The notes: generated by a model from the letters alone, not told the origin. DNA of 21,862 bases from Hyphomicrobiales bacterium (GCA_016210825.1 JACQTM010000080.1:1-21862); one strand, 5' to 3'. Shown: positions 9,001 through 16,614, numbered from the stretch's first letter. Numbers and translations are program-made.

Positions 9001-11205
9001 CAGGGTGAGCTTGCGCTCGACCGCGCGGCCGCCCGCCTCGGCAAGCCGCACCGTCAGGCGCGCCTCCAACGGCCGCGTCGCCACCGGAATCTTGCTGACG
9101 CCGACAGTAATGCGCGCTTTGCCGGCTGCGTCGGTCTGCGGCAAGTCCTCAAGCGGCAAACGCTCGGGCGTGATCTCCTCGTCGGCGAGACCGAAGCGAT
9201 AGCCGGCAAATCCCGGCCGCTCCTTGGCCTGCGCGATGACGAGATCGCCCTCGATATCGAGATTGGCAGCAGGCGCGCCGTAGAGATAGCGGCCGTCGAG
9301 CGCGATCTCCGCGGACTTACCGCGCGCGATTGCCGTTGCGGACGACGACAAAGTGAATTCGAGCCGGTCGGGAACGTAATCCTCGACCAGAAAGCTCGCC
9401 TCCCCGATCGGCGGGCGTTTCGGATCGGCAAAGGCCTGCACGCGCCAGGTGCCGGTCGAAGCGGACGCCGTGATCGGCACGCTCCAGCTGCGGCCGCCAA
9501 CGCCCTGGTCGGGCAACACGGCGCGGCGGTACTCGATGCCGTCGGAACGCTGAACGATGAGGGTGAGCGGCGCGTTCGCGGAAGCGGTCCCGTTCGCGTC
9601 GCGAAGCAAGGCGGTGATGTGCACCGTCTCACCGGATCGATAGACGCCGCGCTCCGTATAAACGAACGCATCGAGGCCATCCGGCACGGTTCGTCCCGCG
9701 ACCCCGCGGTCGGACAGGTCGAAGCCCGGACCTTTCAGATTGAGGAACGCGTAATCGCCACCCTTGGCCTCCGACGCAATCAGCAGCGCCGGCGAAAGTC
9801 CGCCCTCGCCGCGCGTCAGTCCAACTTCGAAATGTGCGTGTCCGGCGCTGTCCGTGCTCTTCACCGCGAGCTGTTCGTTATTGCGCGCGAGCAAGCGGAC
9901 ATCGAGCTTGCCCCGCGGTTCGGCCGTGCCGAGCGCGTGGGCAAAAACGTGGATGCCATCGTTGCCGGATAACGCCGTGAGGCCGAGATCGGAAACGATG
10001 AACCATTGCGTTGCGATACCGGAATAGTCGCGTACGGTTTTGCCTGCGGGCTCCGCGGTCATCACGTAAACGCCGGACGCGAGCGCGGGCACCGCCTGAT
10101 CGATCGGAACGGCGGTGACAACGTCGGCGTTGAGGGGGGATTCGGTTGAGACCTCGCCCTGCCATACCTTGCTGGCGCGTTCCTCTTTCAGCCGTTCGAT
10201 CTCATAGGGGCGCAGGTTGCGCTGGAAGTTTCCATCGATCACGGTGTCGAGCAGATTGCGATCGCCGACCCGGTAAATCTCGAGCGCGACGCTCTTGGTA
10301 TTGACGCTGACGATCGGAATACCGCGCTGACCGGTGCGTGGAAGCACGTAGGCCTTGGCGGAGAAACGCACGAACGGCTTGCGGTCGCGGACATAGACGT
10401 TGAACTCCGCCGCCTTCGCCAATGTCTCTTTGACTGTCGATGGCAGTCCGGCGCGCAGCGTCACGTTGTAGCGTTCGCCGTGCTTGAGGCCTTCCACGCA
10501 AAGCTGCCGCTCGTCCACCGTGATCGCCGGCTTGTCCATGCCGGTGATCGCAACGAACGGTGAAAAATCGGTGCGCTTGCCGGGCAAATCCTCGGAAAAC
10601 TGAAAACACGCGCGTGGCGCCGCGGAATCCGCTTCAACCGTATAGTCCAATAGCCGGAAGCCGTGATCCTCGCGCAGGCGCTCATATTGCGCACGTACAT
10701 CGGCGACTTCGCGCGTCTCAAGCGCAAGCCGCAGCGCGTCGAGAGCTGGCCGCCATATTTTTCGCTCGGCGTAGGTTCGGCCGATGATCGCGAGCGCGTC
10801 GGCCTCATCGCGCGAATTTTCAGCGCGCTGATAGGCGATGTAGGCGGCGGTGCCTGCACGCTCGAGCAGCAGCGTGCGATCGCGGTCATTTGCTGCGCGA
10901 ATTTGTAGCACCGTGCGCGCGAGCCAGAGCCAATTGGCGCCATCCTCCGGAGCCACGGCGACAAGTTGACCCAGCAATTGAAGACCGTTGCGAAAATCAT
11001 TGCGCCCAAAGGCGGCCTCGGTGTCCTTGCGCAAGGCCGCCGCGGCTTTCCCGACCTGTCCAGCATCGCGCTTGATCTGCGCTTCCAGCCTGATGGCGCC
11101 CTCGGCGAGATCGTCGCGCCGGAAGGCCTTGTCGGCGGCATTGGCTGGGAGACATGCGAAGGCAACGAGCGCGGCGAGAAAGCCGGCACGAAACAACGAG
11201 CGCAT
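5998..11205 (-). CDS. Bacterial alpha-2-macroglobulin, thioester-containing (YfhM type)
   Basis: A 1735-residue periplasmic protein, slightly longer than E. coli YfhM (about 1650). The MG2-like domain begins around Y516 with YTERGVYRSGETVH. The thioester motif CAEQ is intact (Cys1286, codon ending at 7350), preceded by a proline/glycine turn as in the family, and is followed by a helical thioester domain to about 1590. The conserved end motif SPGKYVHPQAYVEDMYRP lies near the C-terminus. The bait region cannot be placed by eye. Family members trap proteases that enter the periplasm. The start at 11205 is supported by AGGAGGA eight bases upstream and by a signal peptide beginning MRSLFRAGFLAALVAF. 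Cleavage after ANA (residue 23) looks like signal peptidase I. Cys18 lacks a good lipobox (AFAC), so this copy is probably soluble rather than lipid-anchored. It is the first gene of the pair with pbpC. Confidence 0.95.
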   Translation of the reverse strand: MRSLFRAGFLAALVAFACLPANAADKAFRRDDLAEGAIRLEAQIKRDAGQVGKAAAALRKDTEAAFGRNDFRNGLQLLGQLVAVAPEDGANWLWLARTVLQIRAANDRDRTLLLERAGTAAYIAYQRAENSRDEADALAIIGRTYAERKIWRPALDALRLALETREVADVRAQYERLREDHGFRLLDYTVEADSAAPRACFQFSEDLPGKRTDFSPFVAITGMDKPAITVDERQLCVEGLKHGERYNVTLRAGLPSTVKETLAKAAEFNVYVRDRKPFVRFSAKAYVLPRTGQRGIPIVSVNTKSVALEIYRVGDRNLLDTVIDGNFQRNLRPYEIERLKEERASKVWQGEVSTESPLNADVVTAVPIDQAVPALASGVYVMTAEPAGKTVRDYSGIATQWFIVSDLGLTALSGNDGIHVFAHALGTAEPRGKLDVRLLARNNEQLAVKSTDSAGHAHFEVGLTRGEGGLSPALLIASEAKGGDYAFLNLKGPGFDLSDRGVAGRTVPDGLDAFVYTERGVYRSGETVHITALLRDANGTASANAPLTLIVQRSDGIEYRRAVLPDQGVGGRSWSVPITASASTGTWRVQAFADPKRPPIGEASFLVEDYVPDRLEFTLSSSATAIARGKSAEIALDGRYLYGAPAANLDIEGDLVIAQAKERPGFAGYRFGLADEEITPERLPLEDLPQTDAAGKARITVGVSKIPVATRPLEARLTVRLAEAGGRAVERKLTLPVTPETDMIGVKPLFSGRSLGEKDNATFDVAVVQPDGKQTARQGLRYELLKIETRYQWYRREGRWDYEPIKLTRRVADGTVDTAANAPGRISLPVTWGRYRLEVSSTQAGGLATSVGFDAGFYAEASADTPDLLEIAVDKSEYKPGDAMTVAVTARSAGRVTVNVIGDRLLATATVEVKPGVAQIPLKVGKDWGNGAYVVATLRRPLDAQAQRMPGRAIGVQWFSIDRAARTLALDMTLPQLVRPNSALNVPVKLTGLANGDEARVVIAAVDVGILNLTNYKPPAPDDFYFGQRRLTAEIRDLYGQLIDGMQGTRGQIKTGGDAGAEITGSPPTQAPLALYSGIVKVTADGTANVAFDIPAFAGTVRVMAVAWSKDKLGKAVGDVTVRDPVVLTATLPRFLLTGDRGAMHLELDNVEGEAGEYKIALKADGPLSAGEGTGSAIRLAAKQRTSITVPLSASAAGAATVGVSVTGPGGFALARSYPLSVKPATQILARRTVRTIAKGESLTLSGDLFADLVPGSGSVAISVGPSIALDAATLLKALDRYPFGCAEQITSRALPLLYVNDLASEAHLALDVAVDQRIRDAIERLLARQGPDGSFGLWSVGGDDAWLDAYVTDFLTRARERGFAVPDVAFKLAVDRLRNFTGIAPEPAKDGGRDLAYALYVLARNGAAPLGDLRYLADAKLSDLATPIAKAQIAAALGLLGDRARAERVYAAALAAITPQPGLEFGRADYGSQLRDAAALVTLAAEGNAPRPTITAAVQRIEAARAISDQTSTQENAWLVLAARAIGKDAGMALSVNGQGTKGPLYRNSRNIELQVNPLRVTNEGDAELKAVVTVSGAPLTPEPAAEKGFQIERLYYTLDGEPADVATVKQNQRLAVVLKITEPEPRFGRIIVADYLPAGFEIDNPRLVSSGETGTLAWIESAVTPVHSEFRDDRFTAAFERGPKDSPLFAVAYVVRAVSPGKYVHPQAYVEDMYRPERFGRTATGGIEITAAK

Positions 11206-11213
11206 GGAAATGA

Positions 11214-11220
11214 TCCTCCT
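11214..11220 (-). promoter_or_regulatory. Ribosome binding site for the alpha-2-macroglobulin gene
   Basis: AGGAGGA on the minus strand lies eight bases before the ATG at 11205. It decides that start over the upstream in-frame codon at 11295, which would place extra residues before the signal peptide. Confidence 0.8.
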
Positions 11221-11293
11221 ACCCGGGGCGGGTGTACTGACGACAACACTTACCCGAGCGGCAAAAGATGTCGAGGTCGTGACGCACAACCTC

Positions 11294-11299
11294 ATTATA
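11294..11299 (-). promoter_or_regulatory. Candidate -10 element upstream of alpha-2-macroglobulin
   Basis: A perfect TATAAT is read on the minus strand, about 90 bases before the start codon. No good -35 hexamer is found 16-18 bases upstream (the bases there read GCCTGC), so this is only a candidate promoter for the alpha-2-macroglobulin/pbpC operon. Confidence 0.35.
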
Positions 11300-11544
11300 G
11301 GCGAAACCGACCGTGAGCAGGCGTGTGGATCAACCGATGGTTCGCGGCGGTTCTTACTTTATCGTACGAGCAAGGCGAGAATTTAATTCAAGCGCCGCCA
11401 TCTAATATATTGCTTTTAAAGCATTATCTTCACTATTGAAGGGCGTAAATTGCGGCCACCAGCCGCTGGGGTTCCGGCTGCGCGCTTGCAGCATTCGACG
11501 GTGGAATGCGCGCGCGCCGTCACGCCTTAGCAAGTCAATTGCCC

Positions 11545-11550
11545 TAGAAT
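11545..11550 (+). promoter_or_regulatory. Candidate -10 element for tRNA-Arg
   Basis: TAGAAT ends 14 bases before the mature tRNA start, a usual place for a -10 with a short 5' leader. No clear -35 is visible upstream, so support is weak. Confidence 0.3.
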
Positions 11551-11564
11551 GCGGGCGCCAAAAC

Positions 11565-11641
11565 GACCCCGTAGCTCAGCCGGATAGAGCAGCAGCCTTC
11601 TAAGCTGAAGGTCGGTGGTTCGAATCCACCCGGGGTCGCCA
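11565..11641 (+). tRNA. tRNA-Arg (anticodon TCT)
   Basis: The 77 bases fold as a full cloverleaf. The acceptor stem GACCCCG pairs perfectly with CGGGGTC, followed by discriminator G and an encoded CCA. The D stem is GCTC/GAGC. The anticodon loop CTTCTAA carries TCT at 11599-11601, so it reads AGA and, with wobble, AGG. The T arm is GGTGG, TTCGAAT, CCACC. The anticodon stem has four good pairs; position 27-43 is a G/A mismatch at its outer end, which should not stop function. It stands alone, in the opposite direction to both flanking operons. No copy of its 3' end was noticed elsewhere in the window, so it does not look like an island attachment site here. Confidence 0.97.
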
Positions 11642-11785
11642 ATCGCTTCAGAGGCTCACCGCACCCGTACTTTGCCGTCAAAAAATCCCAGCGACGGATT
11701 AGCAACTCGACTTTCCCCGATTAGCGCGACGCATTTCATCTTTTCTATGATCCGCATCCGTCGCACCATCGTTATCGCTGCGACA

Positions 11786-12916
11786 TCACGACAGTGATCG
11801 CCGGCACCAATTTTCGATCAGCTGAGAATAGATTTCAGTTGCCTGATCGATGCGCGTCGTCAAGCAGTATTCGTCCGTTTGATGGGCCAAGACAATCTCT
11901 CCCGGCCCAAGAATCACGGTCGGCGGCGAACCGAGCGCTGGTTTAAGAGCGCAGGCGTCGGTGAAATAGGGTGCACCGGCCGCCTCACATTCGGTGTGTG
12001 CGATATTGTGTGCAATCTCGAATACCTCGCCGATCCAAGGATCGTCTGGATCCGTCCAGACACTTTCCATATCGATTAGCGTTCGCAGTTTCACATCCTG
12101 CCCGAGATAACTTGCCAAATGCTCGCAGGTTCGAGCGTTGGTCTGGGAGGGGATGGTCCGGATGTCGATCCCGACCACAGCACGATCCGGTACGGAATTG
12201 ATATTGAGGCCGCCCTGAATGGTTCCGACATTGAGCGTCGGCGCGCCGAGTATCGGATGGCGCGCTACGTTGAAATCGAATTGCTCCAGTGCCGAGACCG
12301 CCCGTGCGGCTTTGTAGACCGCATTAACGCCCTTATCCGGCATGGAGCCGTGCGCCGTCACCCCGCGAGTTTCCGCCTCGAGCCACAACGCGCCTTTATG
12401 CCCGACGAGCGGCTTGTTGCCGGTTGGCTCCGCCACAACGAGCGCTCCGGCCCGTTGCAGCTTGCCAGTCCCAGCAAGCATCTCGGCCCCCGAGCATCCG
12501 GTCTCTTCCCCTGCCGTGACGACGAGCAGAACGCCGGGCGTCCCGGCAAGCCGGCCGGCGAGCTGAACGGAGGCGGCGACAAACGCCGCAACTCCACTCT
12601 TCATGTCGGATGCGCCGCGCCCAAAAAGCTTGTCGCCGTCGATAACACCGGAAAACGGATCCACCGACCAAGGCTGGGCCCCGAGCGGAACCGTGTCGAT
12701 ATGACCGGTGAAGGCGAGCGGCGGATGATCCGCCTGCCCGCCGATGCTAGCGACGAGTTGTGCCCGCGCGTCACCGAATGGAATGAGCTCGACGTGGAAT
12801 CCCGCATCATCGAGAAGCCGCGCCAAGTGCTCGGCGCAGGGACGCTCATTACCGGGAGGATTGACGGTGTTGAAACGGATCAGTTCCCGGCTCAACGCGA
12901 TAGCAGAAAGAGACAT
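11786..12916 (-). CDS. argE: ArgE/DapE-like M20 metallo-deacylase (acetylornithine deacetylase family)
   Basis: The 376-residue protein has the complete M20 metal site. FTGHIDTVPLG gives H72 and D74, GRGASDMKSG gives bridging D104, and AGEETG gives general base E137 and ligand E138. VVAEPTGNKP gives E163, and GPGEIVLAHQTDEY gives H345. The dimerisation domain lies at about 180-290. Family enzymes hydrolyse N-acetylornithine or other N-acyl amino acids in the cytoplasm. The overall pattern is of the ArgE branch, but the substrate cannot be fixed from sequence. It follows livF after only 19 bases and so is probably the last gene of the liv operon, which argues for a catabolic or uptake-linked deacylase rather than housekeeping arginine synthesis. 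The start at ATG 12914-12916 has only a distant GGGAG upstream. Confidence 0.85.
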   Translation of the reverse strand: MSLSAIALSRELIRFNTVNPPGNERPCAEHLARLLDDAGFHVELIPFGDARAQLVASIGGQADHPPLAFTGHIDTVPLGAQPWSVDPFSGVIDGDKLFGRGASDMKSGVAAFVAASVQLAGRLAGTPGVLLVVTAGEETGCSGAEMLAGTGKLQRAGALVVAEPTGNKPLVGHKGALWLEAETRGVTAHGSMPDKGVNAVYKAARAVSALEQFDFNVARHPILGAPTLNVGTIQGGLNINSVPDRAVVGIDIRTIPSQTNARTCEHLASYLGQDVKLRTLIDMESVWTDPDDPWIGEVFEIAHNIAHTECEAAGAPYFTDACALKPALGSPPTVILGPGEIVLAHQTDEYCLTTRIDQATEIYSQLIENWCRRSLS

Positions 12917-12935
12917 CGATCCGCACTACTCCCTA

Positions 12936-13658
12936 CTATCCGAAATAGGCCTCATGCACTTCCTTAGTCTTGGAGAGATCCGCCGGCTTGCCCTCCGCGA
13001 CGACGCGGCCCTTGGAGAGCACATAACCGTAATCGGAGATCGCGAGCGTCTGATGGACGTTCTGCTCGACGAGGAAAATCGTGATGCCCTGTTCCCGGAT
13101 GCGGCGAATGATGTTGAAATTCTCCTGCACCAGAATGGGCGCGAGCCCGAGCGAGGGTTCGTCAACGAGGAGCAGTTTCGGTGCCCGCATGAGTCCGCGG
13201 CCGATCGACACCATTGCCTGCTCGCCGCCGGACAGCGTGCCGGCGAGCTGAGTCCGGCGTTCGCTGAGCCGCGGAAAGGCAGTATAGACGCGCACCAAGC
13301 GCTCTCTCACCTCCGCATCCGATGTTTCCTGATAGGCGCCCATCCGCAGATTTTCCTCGACCGAAAACTTGGCGAATACACGCCGCCCTTCCGGGATGCA
13401 GGCGATGCCGGCCGCGATCACACGATGCGTCGGCAAGCCTCGCAGGTCCAGGCCGCGAAAACGTATAACGCCTTTGTTCGGCGGCGTGAGGCCGAGAATT
13501 GAGCGGATCAGCGTCGTCTTACCGGAGCCGTTGGATCCGAGCAGGCAGGTGATCTTTCCGGGCGCCGCCGTCAACGACACGTTTTCCAGGACATTGGCCT
13601 TGTCGTAGGCGGTGGAAATCTTCTCCACGACGAGCGCGTTGGGTTCATTCGTGTTCAT
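12936..13658 (-). CDS. livF: Branched-chain-amino-acid-type ABC transporter ATP-binding protein LivF
   Basis: The 240-residue ABC ATPase has Walker A GSNGSGKT (41-48), signature LSGGE (142-146) and Walker B LLLVDE (162-167). The following PSLGLAP and LVEQN are typical of LivF, as is the C-terminal EVHEAYFG. It powers import together with LivG at the inner membrane. Its ATG overlaps the livG stop (ATGA at 13655-13658), so the two ATPases are translationally coupled. All catalytic motifs are standard, unlike those of its partner LivG. Confidence 0.94.
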   Translation of the reverse strand: MNTNEPNALVVEKISTAYDKANVLENVSLTAAPGKITCLLGSNGSGKTTLIRSILGLTPPNKGVIRFRGLDLRGLPTHRVIAAGIACIPEGRRVFAKFSVEENLRMGAYQETSDAEVRERLVRVYTAFPRLSERRTQLAGTLSGGEQAMVSIGRGLMRAPKLLLVDEPSLGLAPILVQENFNIIRRIREQGITIFLVEQNVHQTLAISDYGYVLSKGRVVAEGKPADLSKTKEVHEAYFG

Positions 13659-14458
13659 TGCAAACCCAGATAAGCTTCCTGCACCTGTCGGTCGGCGGCA
13701 ATCTCGGCAAAAATCCCTTCGGAGATCTTGCGGCCGAAGTTGAGCACAATGCAGCGATCGGTGATCCGCTCAATGACACCCATTTCGTGCTCGACAATGA
13801 TAATCGTCAGTCCGGTCAGACGCTGGCGGACCACCAAAATATCGTCCATCAGCTTCGCCGTCTCCTCGTGCGTCATCCCGGCGGATGGTTCGTCCAGCAG
13901 CAGCAGCTTGGGCTCGCTGATCAGGGCGCGGCAGATCTCAATACGCCGACGATCAATCATGGGCAGGCCCGCGATGGGTTCGAACATACGGCCGGCGAGC
14001 GGCGGATCGAACACCTCGACCAGCGCCTGTGCCTGGGAAAAGCTCGCCGCAAACTCGGCTCTGAACGCGTCGCGGCGAACAAGATTGAACCACAGTTTTT
14101 GATTCAGGCGTTTGTGGTTGCCGATCATGATGTTATCGAAGATCGACAGGGGCAACGAGAGCCGCGAGCGCTGGAACGTGCGAGAGATACCGGCGTGATA
14201 AATCGCCTGCGGCGAGGCTTGCGTGATCTCCGTTCCGCCAAAGCGAATGCTACCCGAATCCGCCGTATAGAGGCCGGTGAGAACGTTGAAAAAGGTGGTC
14301 TTGCCGGAGCCGTTCGGACCGATCAGGCCGAGAATTTCACCTTGCGCTAATTCAAGGTCGAGATGGTCGAGGGCGACGACGCCGCCAAATCGCCGCGTCA
14401 AACCCTGCACGTTGAGCACGGACGAACTCGCCCCACGTCGCGTCGGTTCCAGCGTCAT
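13655..14458 (-). CDS. livG: Branched-chain-amino-acid-type ABC transporter ATP-binding protein LivG
   Basis: The 267-residue ABC ATPase has Walker A GPNGSGKT (47-54), Q-loop region FQRSRL, Walker B LLLLDE (185-190), PSAGM and an H-loop IVEHEM. The C-terminal EAYLG fits LivG. The signature loop is unusual: where LivG proteins have L-x-Y-G-Q before RRxEI, this one reads LPMID (165-169), without the expected glycine. The open frame runs upstream to 14812, but that part only shadows livM. The start was set at ATG 14456-14458, which overlaps the livM stop (ATGA). An in-frame ATG at 14465-14467 is an alternative. It works as a pair with LivF under the LivH/LivM permeases. Confidence 0.93.
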   Translation of the reverse strand: MTLEPTRRGASSSVLNVQGLTRRFGGVVALDHLDLELAQGEILGLIGPNGSGKTTFFNVLTGLYTADSGSIRFGGTEITQASPQAIYHAGISRTFQRSRLSLPLSIFDNIMIGNHKRLNQKLWFNLVRRDAFRAEFAASFSQAQALVEVFDPPLAGRMFEPIAGLPMIDRRRIEICRALISEPKLLLLDEPSAGMTHEETAKLMDDILVVRQRLTGLTIIIVEHEMGVIERITDRCIVLNFGRKISEGIFAEIAADRQVQEAYLGLQ

Positions 14459-15615
14459 GGCCGCCATCCGGGGAAATAGCGGCGAACGGGGCGCGGCAAC
14501 AGTCCTTCGGAACGGAACAACAGCACCGCCATCACCAGCGCCGCGTAGAGGAGGAAGCGATACTCTTGGATCGCCTGCAATTTCTCCGGAACAATGACAA
14601 CGATAACCGTGGCCACCACCACGCCCCATGGGTTGCCGATCCCGCCAAGCAGAAGAATCGACACGAGAATGAGTGAATCGGCAAATGTGTAATTGTTTGG
14701 TTGAACGAAGCCGCCCACCATGCCGAAGAGCGTGCCCGCGATGCCAATCAGGAAATTGCCCAGCAGAAACGCCGTGACTTTCCAGCGAACGATGTCGAGA
14801 CCAAAACAGCACGCGGCCGTCTCGTCCAGCCGCAGGGCATCGAGATTAAGTCCGACCCAGGAGCGTTCGATCCGCCGAACGAGCACAAACGCCAAGACGA
14901 GAATGATCAAACTCACAAGAAAATAGCTAATGTAAAAAGACAACTTGACTCCTCCAATCTGGAAGTTGTCGTTGAATGACCAGCCAAGAATTTTCATGCT
15001 TCGCACCTGCAAGCCCTGGGGGCCGCCGAGCACATCGTTGACCTCGAGGAAGGTCTTGAACAGGAGCGCGAAGGCGATGGTGACCACCGCCGCGTAATGT
15101 CCGCGCGTCCGCAGCACCGGCAGCAGCAACAGCGAACCGATGAGCGCCGCCATGACACCGCCGATCAGGAGCACGAGCAGATGGGGAATGGCGGTGTGCT
15201 CGTTGAGCACCGCGGCTGTGTAGGCGCCGATGCCGAAAAAGGATGCGCCCGCGAAATTGAGCACGCCCGCGTATCCGAACTGGATATTTAATCCGAGCGT
15301 GGCCACGATGTAGAGCAAGACCGTGCAGACAAGCAGAAGGACGAAGTGGTCCTCATGAAATACCGCGGCCACCACGAGCGCAGCCACTACAGCGAACGCG
15401 TCGAGCGCGTTCTCCCGCTCGGCAAAGCTGCGCGTAACGGGCGCGAGCCATCCGAACCAGTTGGCGACGGCGACGGCGGCAAGCCCGAATGCAAGAAGCG
15501 AGATAATCGCTGTTTGATTCTCCACCCGCAACAGAACGATCAGAAACGCGGTAGCCAGAGCGATCGCAGTGACGCCCGGCAAAACGGATCCCGCCCCCCC
15601 ATTCGCGGCCGCCAT
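14455..15615 (-). CDS. livM: Branched-chain-amino-acid-type ABC transporter permease LivM
   Basis: This is a 386-residue polytopic permease of the BPD_transp_2 family. Two or three extra N-terminal hydrophobic segments (residues about 12-55) precede the core. The LivM hallmark GLNIQFGYAGVLNFAGASFF is followed by GIGAYTAA. The cytoplasmic loop that docks the ATPases is around LDALRLDETAACCFGLD. The end is GLLPRPVRRYFPGWRP. It forms the inner-membrane channel with LivH. It starts one base after the livH stop and overlaps livG by four bases, so it sits centrally in a polycistronic unit. Nothing is broken or missing. Confidence 0.94.
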   Translation of the reverse strand: MAAANGGAGSVLPGVTAIALATAFLIVLLRVENQTAIISLLAFGLAAVAVANWFGWLAPVTRSFAERENALDAFAVVAALVVAAVFHEDHFVLLLVCTVLLYIVATLGLNIQFGYAGVLNFAGASFFGIGAYTAAVLNEHTAIPHLLVLLIGGVMAALIGSLLLLPVLRTRGHYAAVVTIAFALLFKTFLEVNDVLGGPQGLQVRSMKILGWSFNDNFQIGGVKLSFYISYFLVSLIILVLAFVLVRRIERSWVGLNLDALRLDETAACCFGLDIVRWKVTAFLLGNFLIGIAGTLFGMVGGFVQPNNYTFADSLILVSILLLGGIGNPWGVVVATVIVVIVPEKLQAIQEYRFLLYAALVMAVLLFRSEGLLPRPVRRYFPGWRP

Positions 15616-15616
15616 C

Positions 15617-16537
15617 TCACACCCGTTCGCTGAGTTTTTCGGGGATCAGTCCGGTCGGCCGCCACGCCATGAGCACGATCACCACAGCAAAAGCGAAGAC
15701 GTCCTTGTAGGCGCTGGCAAATGGAAGCGCGACGGCGCCGATCGTTTGCAGGGCGGCAAACATAAAGCCGCCGAGAATGGCGCCATAGATACTGCCAAGC
15801 CCGCCGATGATGGCCGCGCTGAACCCGACAACGCCAAGATAAAGTCCAATGCCAAAATTGATTTCATTATAGTACAGGCCGTTCATCAGCCCTGCGAAAG
15901 CTGCCAAGGCCGAGCCGATCGCAAAGGTGATGAGCACGATGGCGCTGAAATTCACACCCATCGTCTTTGCAGTCTCCTCGTCCTGTGCTACGGCGCGAAT
16001 GGCAAGCCCAAGTTTGGTGCGGTTGAGCATCAGCTGGAGACCGACGATGACCAGCACGCCTGCCGCGAGCATAATGGTATTGTCGAGCCTTAGATTGAAA
16101 TTGCCGATGCTGACGGACTCGGCTGGTAGCAGCCGCGGAAACGGCTTTGGGTTTGCGCCGTCCGGATAGAAGAGGCGCACGGCCTCGCGCAGAACCGTGC
16201 CAAGCATCAGCGTGATCAGCAATGTATTGAGGGCCGGCGCCGCGCGTAGCGGCAGAACGAACGCCTTGGCGATGACGGCCCCAAGCACTGCCATGGCGCC
16301 GATTGCGGCAATTAGCATTGCCAGCAGCTCAACGGTGGTGGACGCGACGCCCATGCTCTTGAGCCCGACAAAGGTGGCGAGCGCCGTGAAAGCACCGACC
16401 GTCAGCACATCGCCGTGCGAGAACTTGATAACGTCCAAAACACCAAAGAACAGAGTGAAGCCCACGGCGACAAGCGCGTACATCATGCCGAGCATCAGCC
16501 CGTTCATGGTGTGCTGGGCGAACAGCCCGAAATCCAT
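15617..16537 (-). CDS. livH: Branched-chain-amino-acid-type ABC transporter permease LivH
   Basis: This 306-residue permease has about eight membrane segments. It has the LivH opening motif MYALVAVGFTLFFGVLDVIK then FSHGDV, and the ATPase-docking loop VAQDEETAKTMGVN (about residues 187-200). Near the C-terminus is GGLGSIYGAILGG. It pairs with LivM to form the channel. The ATG at 16535-16537 has a weak AGGAT upstream. It lies 77 bases downstream of livK; a strong hairpin fills that gap, which fits lower expression of the membrane and ATPase genes than of the binding protein. Confidence 0.94.
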   Translation of the reverse strand: MDFGLFAQHTMNGLMLGMMYALVAVGFTLFFGVLDVIKFSHGDVLTVGAFTALATFVGLKSMGVASTTVELLAMLIAAIGAMAVLGAVIAKAFVLPLRAAPALNTLLITLMLGTVLREAVRLFYPDGANPKPFPRLLPAESVSIGNFNLRLDNTIMLAAGVLVIVGLQLMLNRTKLGLAIRAVAQDEETAKTMGVNFSAIVLITFAIGSALAAFAGLMNGLYYNEINFGIGLYLGVVGFSAAIIGGLGSIYGAILGGFMFAALQTIGAVALPFASAYKDVFAFAVVIVLMAWRPTGLIPEKLSERV

Positions 16538-16575
16538 GCCGAGATCCTAGCTTTCGGAAGCTCAATGAGGTGATG

Positions 16576-16602
16576 GGGAAGGCGCGAAATCCGCGCCTTC
16601 CC
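16576..16602 (-). other. Intercistronic stem-loop between livK and livH
   Basis: GGGAAGGCGCG and CGCGCCTTCCC form a perfect 11-bp, GC-rich stem around a five-base loop, 13 bases after the livK stop. No run of T follows on the transcribed side, so it is not a classical intrinsic terminator. Structures like this after binding-protein genes commonly protect the upstream message from 3' decay or cause partial termination. Which applies here is an inference. Confidence 0.75.
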
Positions 16603-16614
16603 GCATCGGTCTTG

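Larger units (their letters stand above)
11206..11564. other. Non-coding region between alpha-2-macroglobulin and tRNA-Arg
   Basis: This 359-base stretch holds no convincing gene. It contains the ribosome binding site and candidate -10 of the minus-strand operon and an AT-rich patch (about 11385-11450) that stands out from the GC-rich surroundings. That patch carries a 13-base palindrome TGCTTTTAAAGCA (11411-11423) and a short inverted repeat CTTCA-N4-TGAAG (11428-11441). A further inverted repeat GCATTC-N7-GAATGC lies at 11491-11509. TAGAAT at 11545-11550 is a possible -10 for the tRNA gene. Confidence 0.6.

Noticed and set aside
8884..9972. 362-residue open frame on the + strand
   Set aside because: It lies wholly inside the alpha-2-macroglobulin gene on the other strand, is Arg/Ala/Gly-rich with no recognisable motif, and is an expected antisense frame in GC-rich DNA.
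11491..11509. GCATTC-N7-GAATGC hairpin as a terminator
   Set aside because: Only six pairs and no T tract on either strand.
11565..11641. tRNA-Arg as an integration site for a genomic island
   Set aside because: No integrase gene and no repeat of the tRNA 3' end was seen in the window; flanking genes look like core genes.
12119..12967. 282-residue open frame on the + strand
   Set aside because: Antisense to the ArgE-like gene, whose metal-binding motifs are intact; the residue pattern shows no domain.
14459..14812. N-terminal extension of the livG frame
   Set aside because: It overlaps livM in another frame, and family sequence begins after the ATG at 14458.
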